DNA from: Oscillospiraceae bacterium
GTDB taxonomy: Bacteria; Bacillota; Clostridia; Oscillospirales; SIG627
Assembly (NCBI GenBank): GCA_015063985.1
Contig: SVTC01000004.1
Span: 57,065 to 121,064 of the forward strand
Reading direction: 5' to 3'
Length of the DNA: 64,000 nucleotides
Part shown: positions 8,098-16,691 of the stretch, in pieces
How the letters are laid out: each line of letters begins with the position of its first letter
Position numbering within the stretch: the first letter of the stretch is position 1
Notes under the pieces: generated by a model
What the model saw: the letters and a program-made list of their open reading frames with translations, nothing else
Databases searched by the model: none
What the model was told of the DNA's origin: nothing
Position numbers and translations under genes: made by a program

Positions 8098-8850
8098 ATG
8101 GAATTGCAAAATGCGGTGATAACCGATATAGTCAGCGCCTTCAGTGTGTATTCGCCCAAGGGCAGACGGGTCCAAATGGAAAACAGAGCTTGCTACGGTC
8201 TGTCCTTTTGCATAAACGGTCAGATAAGCTATACTCATCGGGGAAGGGTGTACGTTGAGGATGAGACTCACGCGGTATTGCTTCCTCAAGGGGAAAGCTA
8301 TTCTCTTTTCGGAGATAGCGAGGGGCTTTTTCCGGTCATCAATTTTCGCACTCTTCAACACCTTTGTGATGGGATCGTCACCATTCGTGTGCATAATACC
8401 GCCCCGCTTTTAAAGAGCTTTGAGGAGATAAAAAAGCTGGCTGCCTCGGGCTCCGACCGTGCCAGAGTGTTATCGCTGTTTTACGATATCATAAGTGAGC
8501 TGACACTGCAAAAAAATGCGGGAGTCTTAGCTCCCGCAATAAGATCCATATACAGTAATTACCGTGACCCCGATCTGACGGTATCATTCTTTGCCGATGA
8601 ATGCGGCATCAGTGAGGTGTATTTCAGAAAGCTCTTCGGAGAGTATTTTCATACCTCGCCAAAGCAGTTTATTATTGATCTGCGCATAAACCGAGCAAAG
8701 AGCCTGCTTTCGGAGGGAAGGCAAGGGATCGGTGCCATTTCCGAATCCTGCGGCTTTGAGAGTAGTGCGCATTTTTGCAGGACCTTCAAAAGCCGCGTGG
8801 GGATGACTCCCGCGCAATACCGACTCACCCACAGATCGGAATTTATTTAA
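8098..8850 (+). CDS. AraC-family transcriptional regulator
   Basis: A 250-residue regulator with an N-terminal cupin-like sensor and two C-terminal helix-turn-helix motifs. The HTH region includes FADECGISEVYFRKLF and AISESCGFESSAHFCRTFK and ends at the family signature GMTPAQYR. The start is the ATG preceded by GGAGGAG; an upstream in-frame ATG lacks one. It is divergent from the SDR/dehydroquinase operon and convergent with the Gfo/Idh gene, whose stop overlaps its own by a few bases. Regulation of the SDR operon is the simplest reading. Confidence 0.92.
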   Translation: MELQNAVITDIVSAFSVYSPKGRRVQMENRACYGLSFCINGQISYTHRGRVYVEDETHAVLLPQGESYSLFGDSEGLFPVINFRTLQHLCDGIVTIRVHNTAPLLKSFEEIKKLAASGSDRARVLSLFYDIISELTLQKNAGVLAPAIRSIYSNYRDPDLTVSFFADECGISEVYFRKLFGEYFHTSPKQFIIDLRINRAKSLLSEGRQGIGAISESCGFESSAHFCRTFKSRVGMTPAQYRLTHRSEFI

Positions 8851-9956
8851 GCCTTGGTCTTCAGCTCTCCCAAGCTTACGCTCCAATCCATATCCGCGGA
8901 TGCTGCGGGGGAGCTTTCAAGGATCACCTGCTCTCCGCTCTTTGCGCTGCGGTCAAGGGCGTCCATTATCTCAAGCACGTGGAGAGCCAGACGTCCCGAG
9001 GCATTGCTCGGCCTCTTTTCCCGCATTGCCAGCTCGGTCTCCGCAAGGCCTATACCTCTTGAGTTTTCCTGATAGGGGGAGATAAGCTCGATAAGCTCAA
9101 ATTCCTGGCAAAATTCCTTTGCAAGGCGCACCTTTCCGCCGAAGCCGTTGGGATCGGGCACGCCTATACTGCCCTTTGTTCCGTGTACCTCGATATTGGT
9201 AAGTCTGTGCTTCCAAACGTCAAAGCTCATTATAATGGATGCGGTGGCGCCGTTTTCGAAGCTGATAAGACCCGCCGTGTGGGTGTTGACCTTAACGGGG
9301 ATCCTTTGGCCGTATTTGGGCTTGCTGGTGATGATGCGCTCCTCGAAGGCCTTGGTGCCGTAGCTGAATACGCTTTTTGCTCTGCCAAGCAGCTTTACCA
9401 GGGCGGTGATGTAATAAGGGCCCATGTCCAGAAGGGGGCCTCCGCCGACGTCGTAGTAGAACTCGGGAGAGGGATGCCAGCTTTCGTGGCCGTGGCACAT
9501 CATAAAGGCGGTGGCGGAAACGGGAGTGCCGATCTCGCCCCTTTTAATAAGCTCGGCACAGGTCTGTATGCCCGCACCGAGGAAGGTGTCGGGAGCGCAG
9601 CCTAAATAGAGCCCGTTTTTTTCTGCGATCTCGCAAAGCTCCTTGCCCTGAGTGTATTCCAAGGCGAGGGGCTTTTCACTGTAGACGTGCTTTCCCGCCT
9701 CCAGTGCCTTTTTTGTGAGAGGATAGTGACCACCGGGGGTGGTGAGGTTGAGGATAAGATCGATCTCGGGGCAGGCGAGCATTTCATCCAAGGTCATAAT
9801 ATGCTCAATGCCGTACTTTTCGGCGGCGGCACGTGATTTTTCGCCGTCCAGATCACTGCAGGCGTATACGCTTACAAAGGAAGAGAAGACTGTGGTAAGA
9901 TTCTTAAAATATATTCCGCTGATGTTTCCGCAGCCAAGAACTCCTACTTTTATCAT
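8847..9956 (-). CDS. Gfo/Idh/MocA-family oxidoreductase
   Basis: A 369-residue NAD(P)-dependent sugar or cyclitol dehydrogenase. The Rossmann motif GVLGCGNISG is at the N-terminus, and the EKP motif (YSEKPLAL), whose Lys binds cofactor and substrate, is near residue 97. The C-terminal alpha/beta domain includes GGGPLLDMGPY. It is translated after ThuA with a 4-bp ATGA overlap. ThuA plus Gfo/Idh is a recurrent pair, exemplified by ThuA-ThuB of trehalose/maltitol use, where 3-keto sugars are intermediates. The substrate is not determinable. Confidence 0.92.
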   Translation of the reverse strand: MIKVGVLGCGNISGIYFKNLTTVFSSFVSVYACSDLDGEKSRAAAEKYGIEHIMTLDEMLACPEIDLILNLTTPGGHYPLTKKALEAGKHVYSEKPLALEYTQGKELCEIAEKNGLYLGCAPDTFLGAGIQTCAELIKRGEIGTPVSATAFMMCHGHESWHPSPEFYYDVGGGPLLDMGPYYITALVKLLGRAKSVFSYGTKAFEERIITSKPKYGQRIPVKVNTHTAGLISFENGATASIIMSFDVWKHRLTNIEVHGTKGSIGVPDPNGFGGKVRLAKEFCQEFELIELISPYQENSRGIGLAETELAMREKRPSNASGRLALHVLEIMDALDRSAKSGEQVILESSPAASADMDWSVSLGELKTKA

Positions 9957-10621
9957 TGCTTTTCCTCCTCAGTCCTTGCGGCGTAAAGGAAGCCGCGGCG
10001 CATAAGCTCTCTTGCCTCGGGGATGTCAAAGATCTTTCCGTTGTGCCCGAGACTGTTGTAGAATACTCTGCCCTTGCCCCAGAGCTTGGTGTAGACAACG
10101 GGAACCGCAACCTCTCCGTTGGGGCTGTGCTCTCCCTCTGCGATGGGGAAGGTGGTGGTCGCAAGGACCTTCACTGCGGGATCGACGTGGATGTAGTACT
10201 GCTCGCTTTTAACGGAAAAATCCTTTATTCCTTCAATAATGGGCTCGTTTGGAATATCCTTTATGTTGACTCGGTACTCAACGTCGGAGTTGCCGGGATG
10301 GGCTACCCACTGAGAGCCCGTCATAAACTGCCAGGTGGTGTTGTTTCTGAAGGCGTCGCACATTCCGCCGTGACAGCCCGCTATGCCCGCACCGTTGCGT
10401 ACCGCTTTGCATACGTTGTGCTCGGCTTTATCGGAAAGAGTGCCCATAGTCCAAACGGGAACTATCAGATCGTATTGGGAAAGATCCTCCAAAAAGCTGT
10501 CCAGTGTATCGGAAAGGGTGACCGAAAAATCCTCTTTTGTGAGGATGTCTGCAAAAACCTCGGCAACGCCCTTGGGATCGTGGCCCTCCCAACCGCCGTA
10601 AACTATAAGTGCTTGTCTCAT
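9953..10621 (-). CDS. ThuA-domain protein (glutamine-amidotransferase-like fold)
   Basis: A 222-residue protein beginning MRQALIVYGGWEGHDP, with the core segments VPVWTMGTLSD and GIAGCHGGMCDAF that mark the ThuA family. ThuA proteins act with a Gfo/Idh/MocA dehydrogenase in disaccharide breakdown through 3-keto derivatives. AAAAAAGGAG precedes the ATG. It is the first gene of the pair with the downstream dehydrogenase (4-bp overlap) and is divergent from an AraC gene that likely regulates it. Confidence 0.88.
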   Translation of the reverse strand: MRQALIVYGGWEGHDPKGVAEVFADILTKEDFSVTLSDTLDSFLEDLSQYDLIVPVWTMGTLSDKAEHNVCKAVRNGAGIAGCHGGMCDAFRNNTTWQFMTGSQWVAHPGNSDVEYRVNIKDIPNEPIIEGIKDFSVKSEQYYIHVDPAVKVLATTTFPIAEGEHSPNGEVAVPVVYTKLWGKGRVFYNSLGHNGKIFDIPEARELMRRGFLYAARTEEEKQ

Positions 10622-10742
10622 TTTTTCTTTCTCCTTTTTTAATGACCCTCGATTTTAAGCTTATTATACATTAATCTCATTGACAAGCAATACAATTCGT
10701 GATAATATTATAGACAAAATTAGTCTTTTTTGTGAGGGTCTT

Positions 10743-11495
10743 ATGATTTTTGAAGCCAAGCATTCTCTGGATGAAAGGGAATATACCGTGGGAAGGGGAG
10801 AGGCGCTTGATTTTCCTGCCCATATACATCGCTCCTTTGAGTTTTTCCATCAGCTTGAGGGAAGCACCAAAATATCCGTTGACGGTAAGACGTATATCCT
10901 TAATTCAGGCGAGGCGGTGCTTATATTTCCCTTTCAGATACATTCCTACACTTGCCTTGAAAAAGGGGAATATGAGATGGGAATATTCTCTAAGGAGCTT
11001 GTACCGGATTTCGTGAAAAAGACCGAGCAGCTCTTGCCGCGGGATAACGTATTTTACGGAATGGAAAAAAGAACGCAGAGTATGGACAATTTTTTTCTTT
11101 GCAAGGCTTGGGCTTACAGGATCTGCGGAGAATTCGATAAAGGCTGCAGCTACGTAAAAAGAAGCTTTAAGGGCGGTGACGGAATACTGCTTAAAATGCT
11201 CATATATGCCGACGAGCATTTTTGCGGTGAATGCAGTCTGCGCGAGACCGCCAAGGCGATAGGGTACGATTATGCATACGTTTCCAAATATTTTGTTAAA
11301 AAAACGGGAATGTCTTATAACAAATACGTTAATCTTTTAAGAGTGTCAAAGAGCATGAGAGTTTTGAAAAGCAGTGCCGCGGGTGTTGCGGATATAGCCT
11401 CGGAATGCGGCTTCAATACTCAAAGAAGCTTCAACAGAAAGTTTTTCGAGCACACTAAAATGACTCCCACTTTTTACAGAAACAGCAAGAATTAA
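10743..11495 (+). CDS. AraC-family transcriptional regulator
   Basis: A 250-residue regulator starting MIFEAKHSLDERE, with a cupin N-terminal domain (PAHIHRSFEFFHQLEG). Two C-terminal HTH motifs include LRETAKAIGYDYAYVSKYF and VADIASECGFNTQRSFNRKF and end at KMTPTFYR. The start with GAGGG 4 bases upstream is preferred over upstream ATGs in the AT-rich promoter. It is divergent from thuA, with a TTGACA box at 10680 in between, and probably controls the ThuA/Gfo-Idh pair. Confidence 0.9.
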   Translation: MIFEAKHSLDEREYTVGRGEALDFPAHIHRSFEFFHQLEGSTKISVDGKTYILNSGEAVLIFPFQIHSYTCLEKGEYEMGIFSKELVPDFVKKTEQLLPRDNVFYGMEKRTQSMDNFFLCKAWAYRICGEFDKGCSYVKRSFKGGDGILLKMLIYADEHFCGECSLRETAKAIGYDYAYVSKYFVKKTGMSYNKYVNLLRVSKSMRVLKSSAAGVADIASECGFNTQRSFNRKFFEHTKMTPTFYRNSKN

Positions 11496-11503
11496 AGCGG
11501 CGC

Positions 11504-11573
11504 TTTGATCAACGGCAGATTTAAAGCAAGCCTTGTTTGGCTTATACGGCCGCGCTTGCTCTAATTGATCAAA
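11504..11573 (+). other. Nested inverted repeats upstream of liv operon
   Basis: Outer arms TTTGATCAA (11504-11512) and TTGATCAAA (11565-11573) enclose inner arms AGCAAGC (11525-11531) and GCTTGCT (11554-11560). All pairings are perfect. The block begins 9 bases after the AraC stop. It could be the 3' end structure of the AraC mRNA, an operator pair, or part of a structured leader. The rest of this 340-base gap holds the hairpin at 11658 and the liv promoter. Confidence 0.5.
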
Positions 11574-11657
11574 AACAGTATATGGAGAAAAATCGTCATT
11601 TTATCTCAATGAAAACTGTACCGCCTTATTTAAAATAGAGCCTTAGTACTGTTAGCT

Positions 11658-11684
11658 TTGACCAAAGGTTACAGCTTTGGTCAA
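11658..11684 (+). other. 10-bp perfect hairpin before liv promoter
   Basis: TTGACCAAAG and CTTTGGTCAA are separated by 7 bases. A T-run begins about 11 bases later, so it may be a weak terminator for the upstream AraC gene. Its 3' arm overlaps the palindrome GTCAATGAC, also seen in triplicate before GRE operon 2. Confidence 0.5.
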
Positions 11685-11744
11685 TGACATCCGGGTTTTT
11701 TAGTAAAAAAAGTCTTTTTTATATAAAAAAATATCGAAATAATA

Positions 11745-11773
11745 TTTACAAAACCTTTTTAAAGTGGTAAAAT
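11745..11773 (+). promoter_or_regulatory. Putative promoter of liv operon
   Basis: TTTACA is followed after 17 bases by TAAAAT with an extended TGG. The transcript start would fall about 60 bases before livK. Confidence 0.5.
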
Positions 11774-11838
11774 GGTAAAAAGACGCATATAACTAATGAA
11801 AGCTTCCTGCGTCAGACATTTTAAAGGAGTTGTTTATT

Positions 11839-12993
11839 ATGAAAGCAATACTCAAAAGGCTGGCTCTTTTCGTAACCGTAGCTGCAATGCTTTTAAGCTT
11901 TGCATCCTGCGGAGGAGCAAATTACACAAAGGACAATACTGAATACGTTATCGGTTTTTCCGGCCCCTTGACAGGCGGCGCGGCAATTTACGGAGTTGCA
12001 GTTCAGAACTCCGCTCAAATGGCAGTTGACGAGATCAACGCTGCAGGCGGTCTTAACGGAATCAAGTTTAAGCTTCTTGCCACCGATGATACTCACGATG
12101 CAAGCAAGGTCTCCGCAAACTATGCAAATATGCTTGAAAGCGGTATGCAGATATCTCTCGGTACCGTTACCACCTCTCCCGGACTTGAGTTTACAAAGCT
12201 CTCCAAGGAGGACAACGTATTCTTCCTTACTCCCTCCGCATCCGGAGACAAGATCCCCGAGTTTGACAACGGCTTCCAGATGTGCTTTGCAGACGGAAAC
12301 CAGGGTAAGGTTGCCGCTGACTACGTAAACAGCACAAAGCTTACCAAGATCGGCATCTTCTACAAGTCCGACGATCCCTACTCCAACGGTATCTACAGCC
12401 AGTTCAAGGAGAACCTCAGCTCCTCTATCGAGACTGTTGAGGCAGTGTTCACCGGCGAAGCTCAGGACTTCTCCGCGCAGATCTCCGCTCTGAAGGATTG
12501 CTCCTTCATCTTTATGCCCATCTACTATCAGCCCGCTTCCGTATTTATGACTCAGGCTAAGGACATCATCGCTCCCAATGCCGTTTACTACGGCTGCGAC
12601 GGCTTTGACGGCCTTGCAGGTCAGTTCGAGGACTTCTCCGTCATTCCTCAGGAGGTCTCCATGCTCAGCCACTTCGATTCCAACGCTACCGAGGGTGTTG
12701 CTGCGGAATTCATCAAGAAGTACACCGAGAAGTACGGCACTGATACTCTTAACCAGTTCGGCGCATCCGCTTACGACTGCGTTTACGCTATCTATAATGC
12801 AATGAAGGCAGCCATCGATTCCGGAAAGACCATAGACGTTACCATTTCCGCGTCCGATCTTTGCGAGATCCTCAAGGCTCAGTTCAAGGGCGAATTCAAG
12901 TACAGCGGTGTTACCGGCACCGATATCACCTGGGAGGACAACGGCTACGTTTCCAAGGGTGCGGTCAAGTACACTCTGAAGACAGCAAACTAA
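11839..12993 (+). CDS. livK: Branched-chain amino acid ABC transporter, substrate-binding lipoprotein
   Basis: A 384-residue extracytoplasmic binding protein of the LivJ/LivK (type I periplasmic-binding) family. The signal peptide ends in a lipobox (SFASC), so the protein is a lipoprotein anchored outside the membrane. The mature part begins with YVIGFSGPLTGGAAIYG, typical of the family. AAAGGAG precedes the ATG by 9 bases. It heads a complete five-gene liv operon. Substrates of this family include leucine, isoleucine and valine, but also other amino acids, urea and amides, so specificity is inferred. Confidence 0.92.
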   Translation: MKAILKRLALFVTVAAMLLSFASCGGANYTKDNTEYVIGFSGPLTGGAAIYGVAVQNSAQMAVDEINAAGGLNGIKFKLLATDDTHDASKVSANYANMLESGMQISLGTVTTSPGLEFTKLSKEDNVFFLTPSASGDKIPEFDNGFQMCFADGNQGKVAADYVNSTKLTKIGIFYKSDDPYSNGIYSQFKENLSSSIETVEAVFTGEAQDFSAQISALKDCSFIFMPIYYQPASVFMTQAKDIIAPNAVYYGCDGFDGLAGQFEDFSVIPQEVSMLSHFDSNATEGVAAEFIKKYTEKYGTDTLNQFGASAYDCVYAIYNAMKAAIDSGKTIDVTISASDLCEILKAQFKGEFKYSGVTGTDITWEDNGYVSKGAVKYTLKTAN

Positions 12994-13080
12994 AGCTCAA
13001 AAAGCCGATAATTTGCCGCCGGGGTTTTGCCGCGGCGGCAAATTTGCTTTGATTACAGCATTTTTTTAGGTAGACGTTAT

Positions 13081-13953
13081 ATGAAATTTATAGAAACTTT
13101 GGTAAACGGTCTGAGTATGGGCAGTACCTATGCCATGATAGCCTTGGGCTACACCATGGTCTACGGAATTGCCAAGATGCTCAACTTTGCTCACGGTGAT
13201 ATCATCATGGTGGGCGGATATATGTTGTTTGTTATTTTATCCATGACGGGTAATCCCTTTTTGGGACTTTTGGCCGCCGTGGTATTTTGCGTTATTTTGG
13301 GTGTTTGCATCGAGAAGGTCGCTTATAAGCCTCTCAGAGGTGCGTCTCCCTTGGCGGTGCTTATTACCGCCATCGGTGTCAGCTATCTTTTGCAGTCCAC
13401 TGCACAGATAATCTTCGGCACCGCTCCCAAGATGGTAAACGTTGCGGATCTGGGAAGCATAAGCCTGGGAGAGATAAACGTTCCCGTTTATACTCTTGTA
13501 ACCCTGGCTTGCTCCATGGTTATAATGACAGCCCTGACCTTGTTTGTAAAGTATACCAGAACGGGAAGAGCGATGATCGCCGTATCCGAGGATAAGGGCG
13601 CAGCTCAGCTCATGGGTATCAACGTAAACAAGATCATTATGATAACCTTTGCCATCGGCTCGGCTCTTGCCGCCTTTGCGGGTCTGTTTATGCTGATGAA
13701 GTCTCCCAGCCTTACCAACACTCTTGGCGCAATGCCCGGAATCAAGGCATTCACCGCAGCGGTCATCGGAGGTATCGGCTCCATTCCCGGAGCAATGCTC
13801 GGAGGCCTTTTGATGGGCGTGGTGGAGGCGATCTCTCTTACCGTTCCCGCTATCGCTCCCTACACCGATGCTATTGAATTTTTGATCCTTATCATAATTC
13901 TTCTGGTGCGTCCGACGGGAATCCTCGGAAAGAAAAGGAGGGAGAAGGTTTGA
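13081..13953 (+). CDS. livH: Branched-chain amino acid ABC transporter permease LivH
   Basis: A membrane permease of about 290 residues starting MKFIETLVNGLSMGSTYAM, the canonical LivH beginning, with about eight hydrophobic helices. Upstream in-frame codons are less convincing because they fall in the GC-rich spacer after livK. The ribosome binding site is weak (AGGTAG), perhaps reflecting lower expression than the binding protein. The stop overlaps the livM ATG by one base (TGATG). Confidence 0.92.
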   Translation: MKFIETLVNGLSMGSTYAMIALGYTMVYGIAKMLNFAHGDIIMVGGYMLFVILSMTGNPFLGLLAAVVFCVILGVCIEKVAYKPLRGASPLAVLITAIGVSYLLQSTAQIIFGTAPKMVNVADLGSISLGEINVPVYTLVTLACSMVIMTALTLFVKYTRTGRAMIAVSEDKGAAQLMGINVNKIIMITFAIGSALAAFAGLFMLMKSPSLTNTLGAMPGIKAFTAAVIGGIGSIPGAMLGGLLMGVVEAISLTVPAIAPYTDAIEFLILIIILLVRPTGILGKKRREKV

Positions 13954-15080
13954 TGAAGGCTATGAAAACAATAAAGTGGAAGCATTATATAAGCTATATA
14001 GTTCTTGCCGCGGTCACTGTGGCATTGGCGGCGTTTTCCTTCTCCGGAGCCTTAAAGAGCTCTAACCTTTATCTTCTGGAAAAGATAGCCATCTCCATAA
14101 TGCTTGCCGTTTCGCTGAGCACCGTGGTGGGATTTTTGGGTGAGCTCAGCTTAGGACACGCGGGCTTTATGTGCGTGGGTGCATATCTCGGCGGAAAATG
14201 CTCCGTTTTACTTGAGCCCATTTTGGGTGAATTTCCCGCCTTGGCGGTATCGGTATTGGTCGGCGGAATCGTAGCGGCGGTCTTCGGCGTGGTCATAGGC
14301 TTGCCCGCATTGCGCTTGCGCGGAGACTATCTTGCCATAGTCACCCTTGCCTTCGGAGAGATAGTCAGATCCGTATTTATGAACTCCAGCGCCGAATCCT
14401 TCGGCGGATCCTTGGGTCTTGAAACTCCCCGTTTTGACAAGAATATCCTGTTTATAATTGCCTTTGTGCTTGTGATCGTCTGCCTTGCGGTTACTCAGAA
14501 CCTTATCCGCTCGAAGCACGGAAGGGCTATAACCTCTATAAGAGATAACGAGATAGCCGCCCGTGCCACGGGAATAAACGTCACAAAGTATAAGCTTATC
14601 GTGTTCACGGTATCCTCCTTCTTTGCAGGCGTTGCGGGTGTTCTTTACAGCTACAGCAATTACAACGTGCAGAGCACAAACTTTGATTATAACTATTCCA
14701 TAGAGATCCTCGTTATGGTGGTTCTGGGCGGAATGGGAAGCATTAACGGCTCCATTATTGCCGCTACGCTTATCACCTTCCTTGACGTTGAGCTGCAGAC
14801 GATCCTTACGGGTAATCTTGCGGTGCTTCAGGATCTTTTCTATGCATTGATACTCATAGTTCTCGTTATCTACAACAACGCCACCTCTCTTAAGGGCTTC
14901 AGAGAAAAGTATAATCTCAAAAAGCTCTTCGGCGGACTCAGAAAGAATCATACCGTTAAGGATGACGAGGCTAAGTGGCACAGAGTTCCCACAAAGATAG
15001 AGATGGACGAGGTGCTTTCGGTGGATCTTCAGGTATCCTCTCCTTACACTCCCGATAAGACCGATAAGGAGGATAAGTGA
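13953..15080 (+). CDS. livM: Branched-chain amino acid ABC transporter permease LivM
   Basis: A 375-residue membrane permease. The core includes GELSLGHAGFMCVGAY and GLPALRLRGDYLAIVTLAFGE (split here into its known LivM motifs: LSLGHAGF, ALRLRGDY). The cytosolic C-terminal tail of about 50 residues is rich in charged residues and longer than usual. The start is coupled to the livH stop (TGATG), with GGAGGGAG upstream, and the same overlap occurs into livG. Confidence 0.92.
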   Translation: MKAMKTIKWKHYISYIVLAAVTVALAAFSFSGALKSSNLYLLEKIAISIMLAVSLSTVVGFLGELSLGHAGFMCVGAYLGGKCSVLLEPILGEFPALAVSVLVGGIVAAVFGVVIGLPALRLRGDYLAIVTLAFGEIVRSVFMNSSAESFGGSLGLETPRFDKNILFIIAFVLVIVCLAVTQNLIRSKHGRAITSIRDNEIAARATGINVTKYKLIVFTVSSFFAGVAGVLYSYSNYNVQSTNFDYNYSIEILVMVVLGGMGSINGSIIAATLITFLDVELQTILTGNLAVLQDLFYALILIVLVIYNNATSLKGFREKYNLKKLFGGLRKNHTVKDDEAKWHRVPTKIEMDEVLSVDLQVSSPYTPDKTDKEDK

Positions 15081-15850
15081 TGTCTGAAATCGTTTTGAGA
15101 ACTGAAAAGCTGGGCATATCCTTCGGCGGTCTTAAGGCGGTAAGCGAGCTGAATCTTGAGATCAAGAAGGGTCAGCTTTACGGCCTTGTAGGTCCCAACG
15201 GTGCGGGAAAGACCACTGTGTTCAATATGCTCACGGGCGTATATAAGCCCACCACGGGCTCGTTTTATCTCAACGAAGAAAACCTCACGGGTAAGAGCCA
15301 GGAGGTCATTAACCACAAGGGAATAGCCCGTACCTTCCAGAATATCCGTCTTTTCAACAATATGACCGTTATCAGAAACGTAATGGTCGGTCTCCATAAC
15401 AGAGCCGAGTTCAAGTGCGGAGTATTTTCCAGCATCTTCCGTCTGCCCGTGCATTTCAAGGTGGAAAGGGCAATGAGGGAAAGGGCTATGGAGATATTGG
15501 GGATAGTCGGTCTGGAGGAGGAGTTCAATAATCTTTCCTGCAATCTTCCTTACGGAAAGCAAAGAAAGCTGGAGATCGCAAGAGCTCTTGCCACAAATCC
15601 CAAGCTCCTTTGTCTTGACGAGCCTGCGGCGGGAATGAATCCTCAGGAGACCGCAGATCTTATGAGCATCGTCAAAAGAATAAGAGACGAGAACGACGTT
15701 ACCATTCTTCTTATCGAGCACGATATGAAGTTTGTTTCGGGACTTTGCGACGAGATCACCGTACTCAATTTCGGAACCGTTCTTGCTCAGGGCGCTCCCG
15801 AAAAGGCGCTTAACGATCCCGAAGTAATTAAAGCTTACATAGGAGGATAA
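15080..15850 (+). CDS. livG: Branched-chain amino acid ABC transporter ATP-binding protein LivG
   Basis: A 256-residue ABC ATPase. Walker A is GPNGAGKTT. The signature is a variant (LPYGKQRKLEIARAL), usual for LivG. Walker B is LLCLDEPAAGM, and the switch His is in LLIEHDM. It partners with LivF on the inner face of the membrane to power LivHM. It is coupled to livM by TGATG, and AGGAGG follows for livF. Confidence 0.95.
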   Translation: MSEIVLRTEKLGISFGGLKAVSELNLEIKKGQLYGLVGPNGAGKTTVFNMLTGVYKPTTGSFYLNEENLTGKSQEVINHKGIARTFQNIRLFNNMTVIRNVMVGLHNRAEFKCGVFSSIFRLPVHFKVERAMRERAMEILGIVGLEEEFNNLSCNLPYGKQRKLEIARALATNPKLLCLDEPAAGMNPQETADLMSIVKRIRDENDVTILLIEHDMKFVSGLCDEITVLNFGTVLAQGAPEKALNDPEVIKAYIGG

Positions 15851-15855
15851 CGGCA

Positions 15856-16566
15856 ATGTCACTTTTGGAAGTAAGGAATTTAAGTGTATTTTACGGCGTT
15901 ATCCAGGCCTTGAAGGATATATGCTTCAAGGTAGAGGAGGGTGAGATAGTCACCCTTATCGGAGCCAACGGCGCGGGCAAGACCACCACAATGCAAAGCG
16001 TTATCGGTCTTATCCCCAAGCAGAGCGGCTCGGTAATATATAACGGCAATGATATTTCCAAAACGAGCTGTCATAAGATAGTTCATCTGGGAATGTCCCA
16101 GGTACCCGAGGGAAGAAGGATCTTCCAGGAGCTTACGGTTTATGAGAATCTTGTAATGGGTGCCTATTCCATAAAGAAAAACGCGGGCTTTAAGGAGGAT
16201 GTAGAGAGGATCTATACCCGCTTTCCCCGCCTTGCCGAGAGAAGGAATCAGGTAGCAGGTACTCTTTCCGGCGGTGAGCAGCAGATGCTTGCCATGGGCA
16301 GAGCTCTTATGTCCAGGCCGAAGCTTCTTATGCTGGACGAGCCCTCCATGGGCCTTTCTCCTCTCTTGGTGGATCAGGTCTTTGAGATAATCAAGGATAT
16401 TAACCGTGACGGCACCACCATTCTTCTGGTGGAGCAGAATGCGGGCAAATCCCTTGCCATTTCCGACAGAGCCTACGTTCTTGAAACGGGAAGCATCGTG
16501 AAGACCGGTACGGGTGCCGAGCTTGCCGCCAGTGATGACGTCAAAAAGGCGTATCTTGGCGGTTAA
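15856..16566 (+). CDS. livF: Branched-chain amino acid ABC transporter ATP-binding protein LivF
   Basis: A 236-residue ABC ATPase with Walker A GANGAGKTT, signature LSGGEQQMLAMGRAL and Walker B LLMLDEPSMGL. It ends the liv operon and is followed by a strong terminator. Together with livKHMG it makes a complete high-affinity uptake system. Confidence 0.95.
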   Translation: MSLLEVRNLSVFYGVIQALKDICFKVEEGEIVTLIGANGAGKTTTMQSVIGLIPKQSGSVIYNGNDISKTSCHKIVHLGMSQVPEGRRIFQELTVYENLVMGAYSIKKNAGFKEDVERIYTRFPRLAERRNQVAGTLSGGEQQMLAMGRALMSRPKLLMLDEPSMGLSPLLVDQVFEIIKDINRDGTTILLVEQNAGKSLAISDRAYVLETGSIVKTGTGAELAASDDVKKAYLGG

Positions 16567-16587
16567 AGAGACTGAAGGCTGATATTT

Positions 16588-16626
16588 GGGACGGAAGACG
16601 TTTCTTCCGTCCCGATTTTTTGTTTT
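16588..16626 (+). terminator. Rho-independent terminator of liv operon
   Basis: An 11-bp perfect stem, GGGACGGAAGA with TCTTCCGTCCC and a 4-base loop, followed by GATTTTTTGTTTT. Confidence 0.92.
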
Positions 16627-16630
16627 GTGA

Positions 16631-16659
16631 TTGACATAGCCTTAAGGCTGTGTTAAAAT
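16631..16659 (+). promoter_or_regulatory. Putative promoter of GH-like gene
   Basis: TTGACA is followed after 17 bases by TAAAAT. Confidence 0.6.
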
Positions 16660-16691
16660 GTAGCCGGAGATCAACTGAAAGAGGGACAGAA

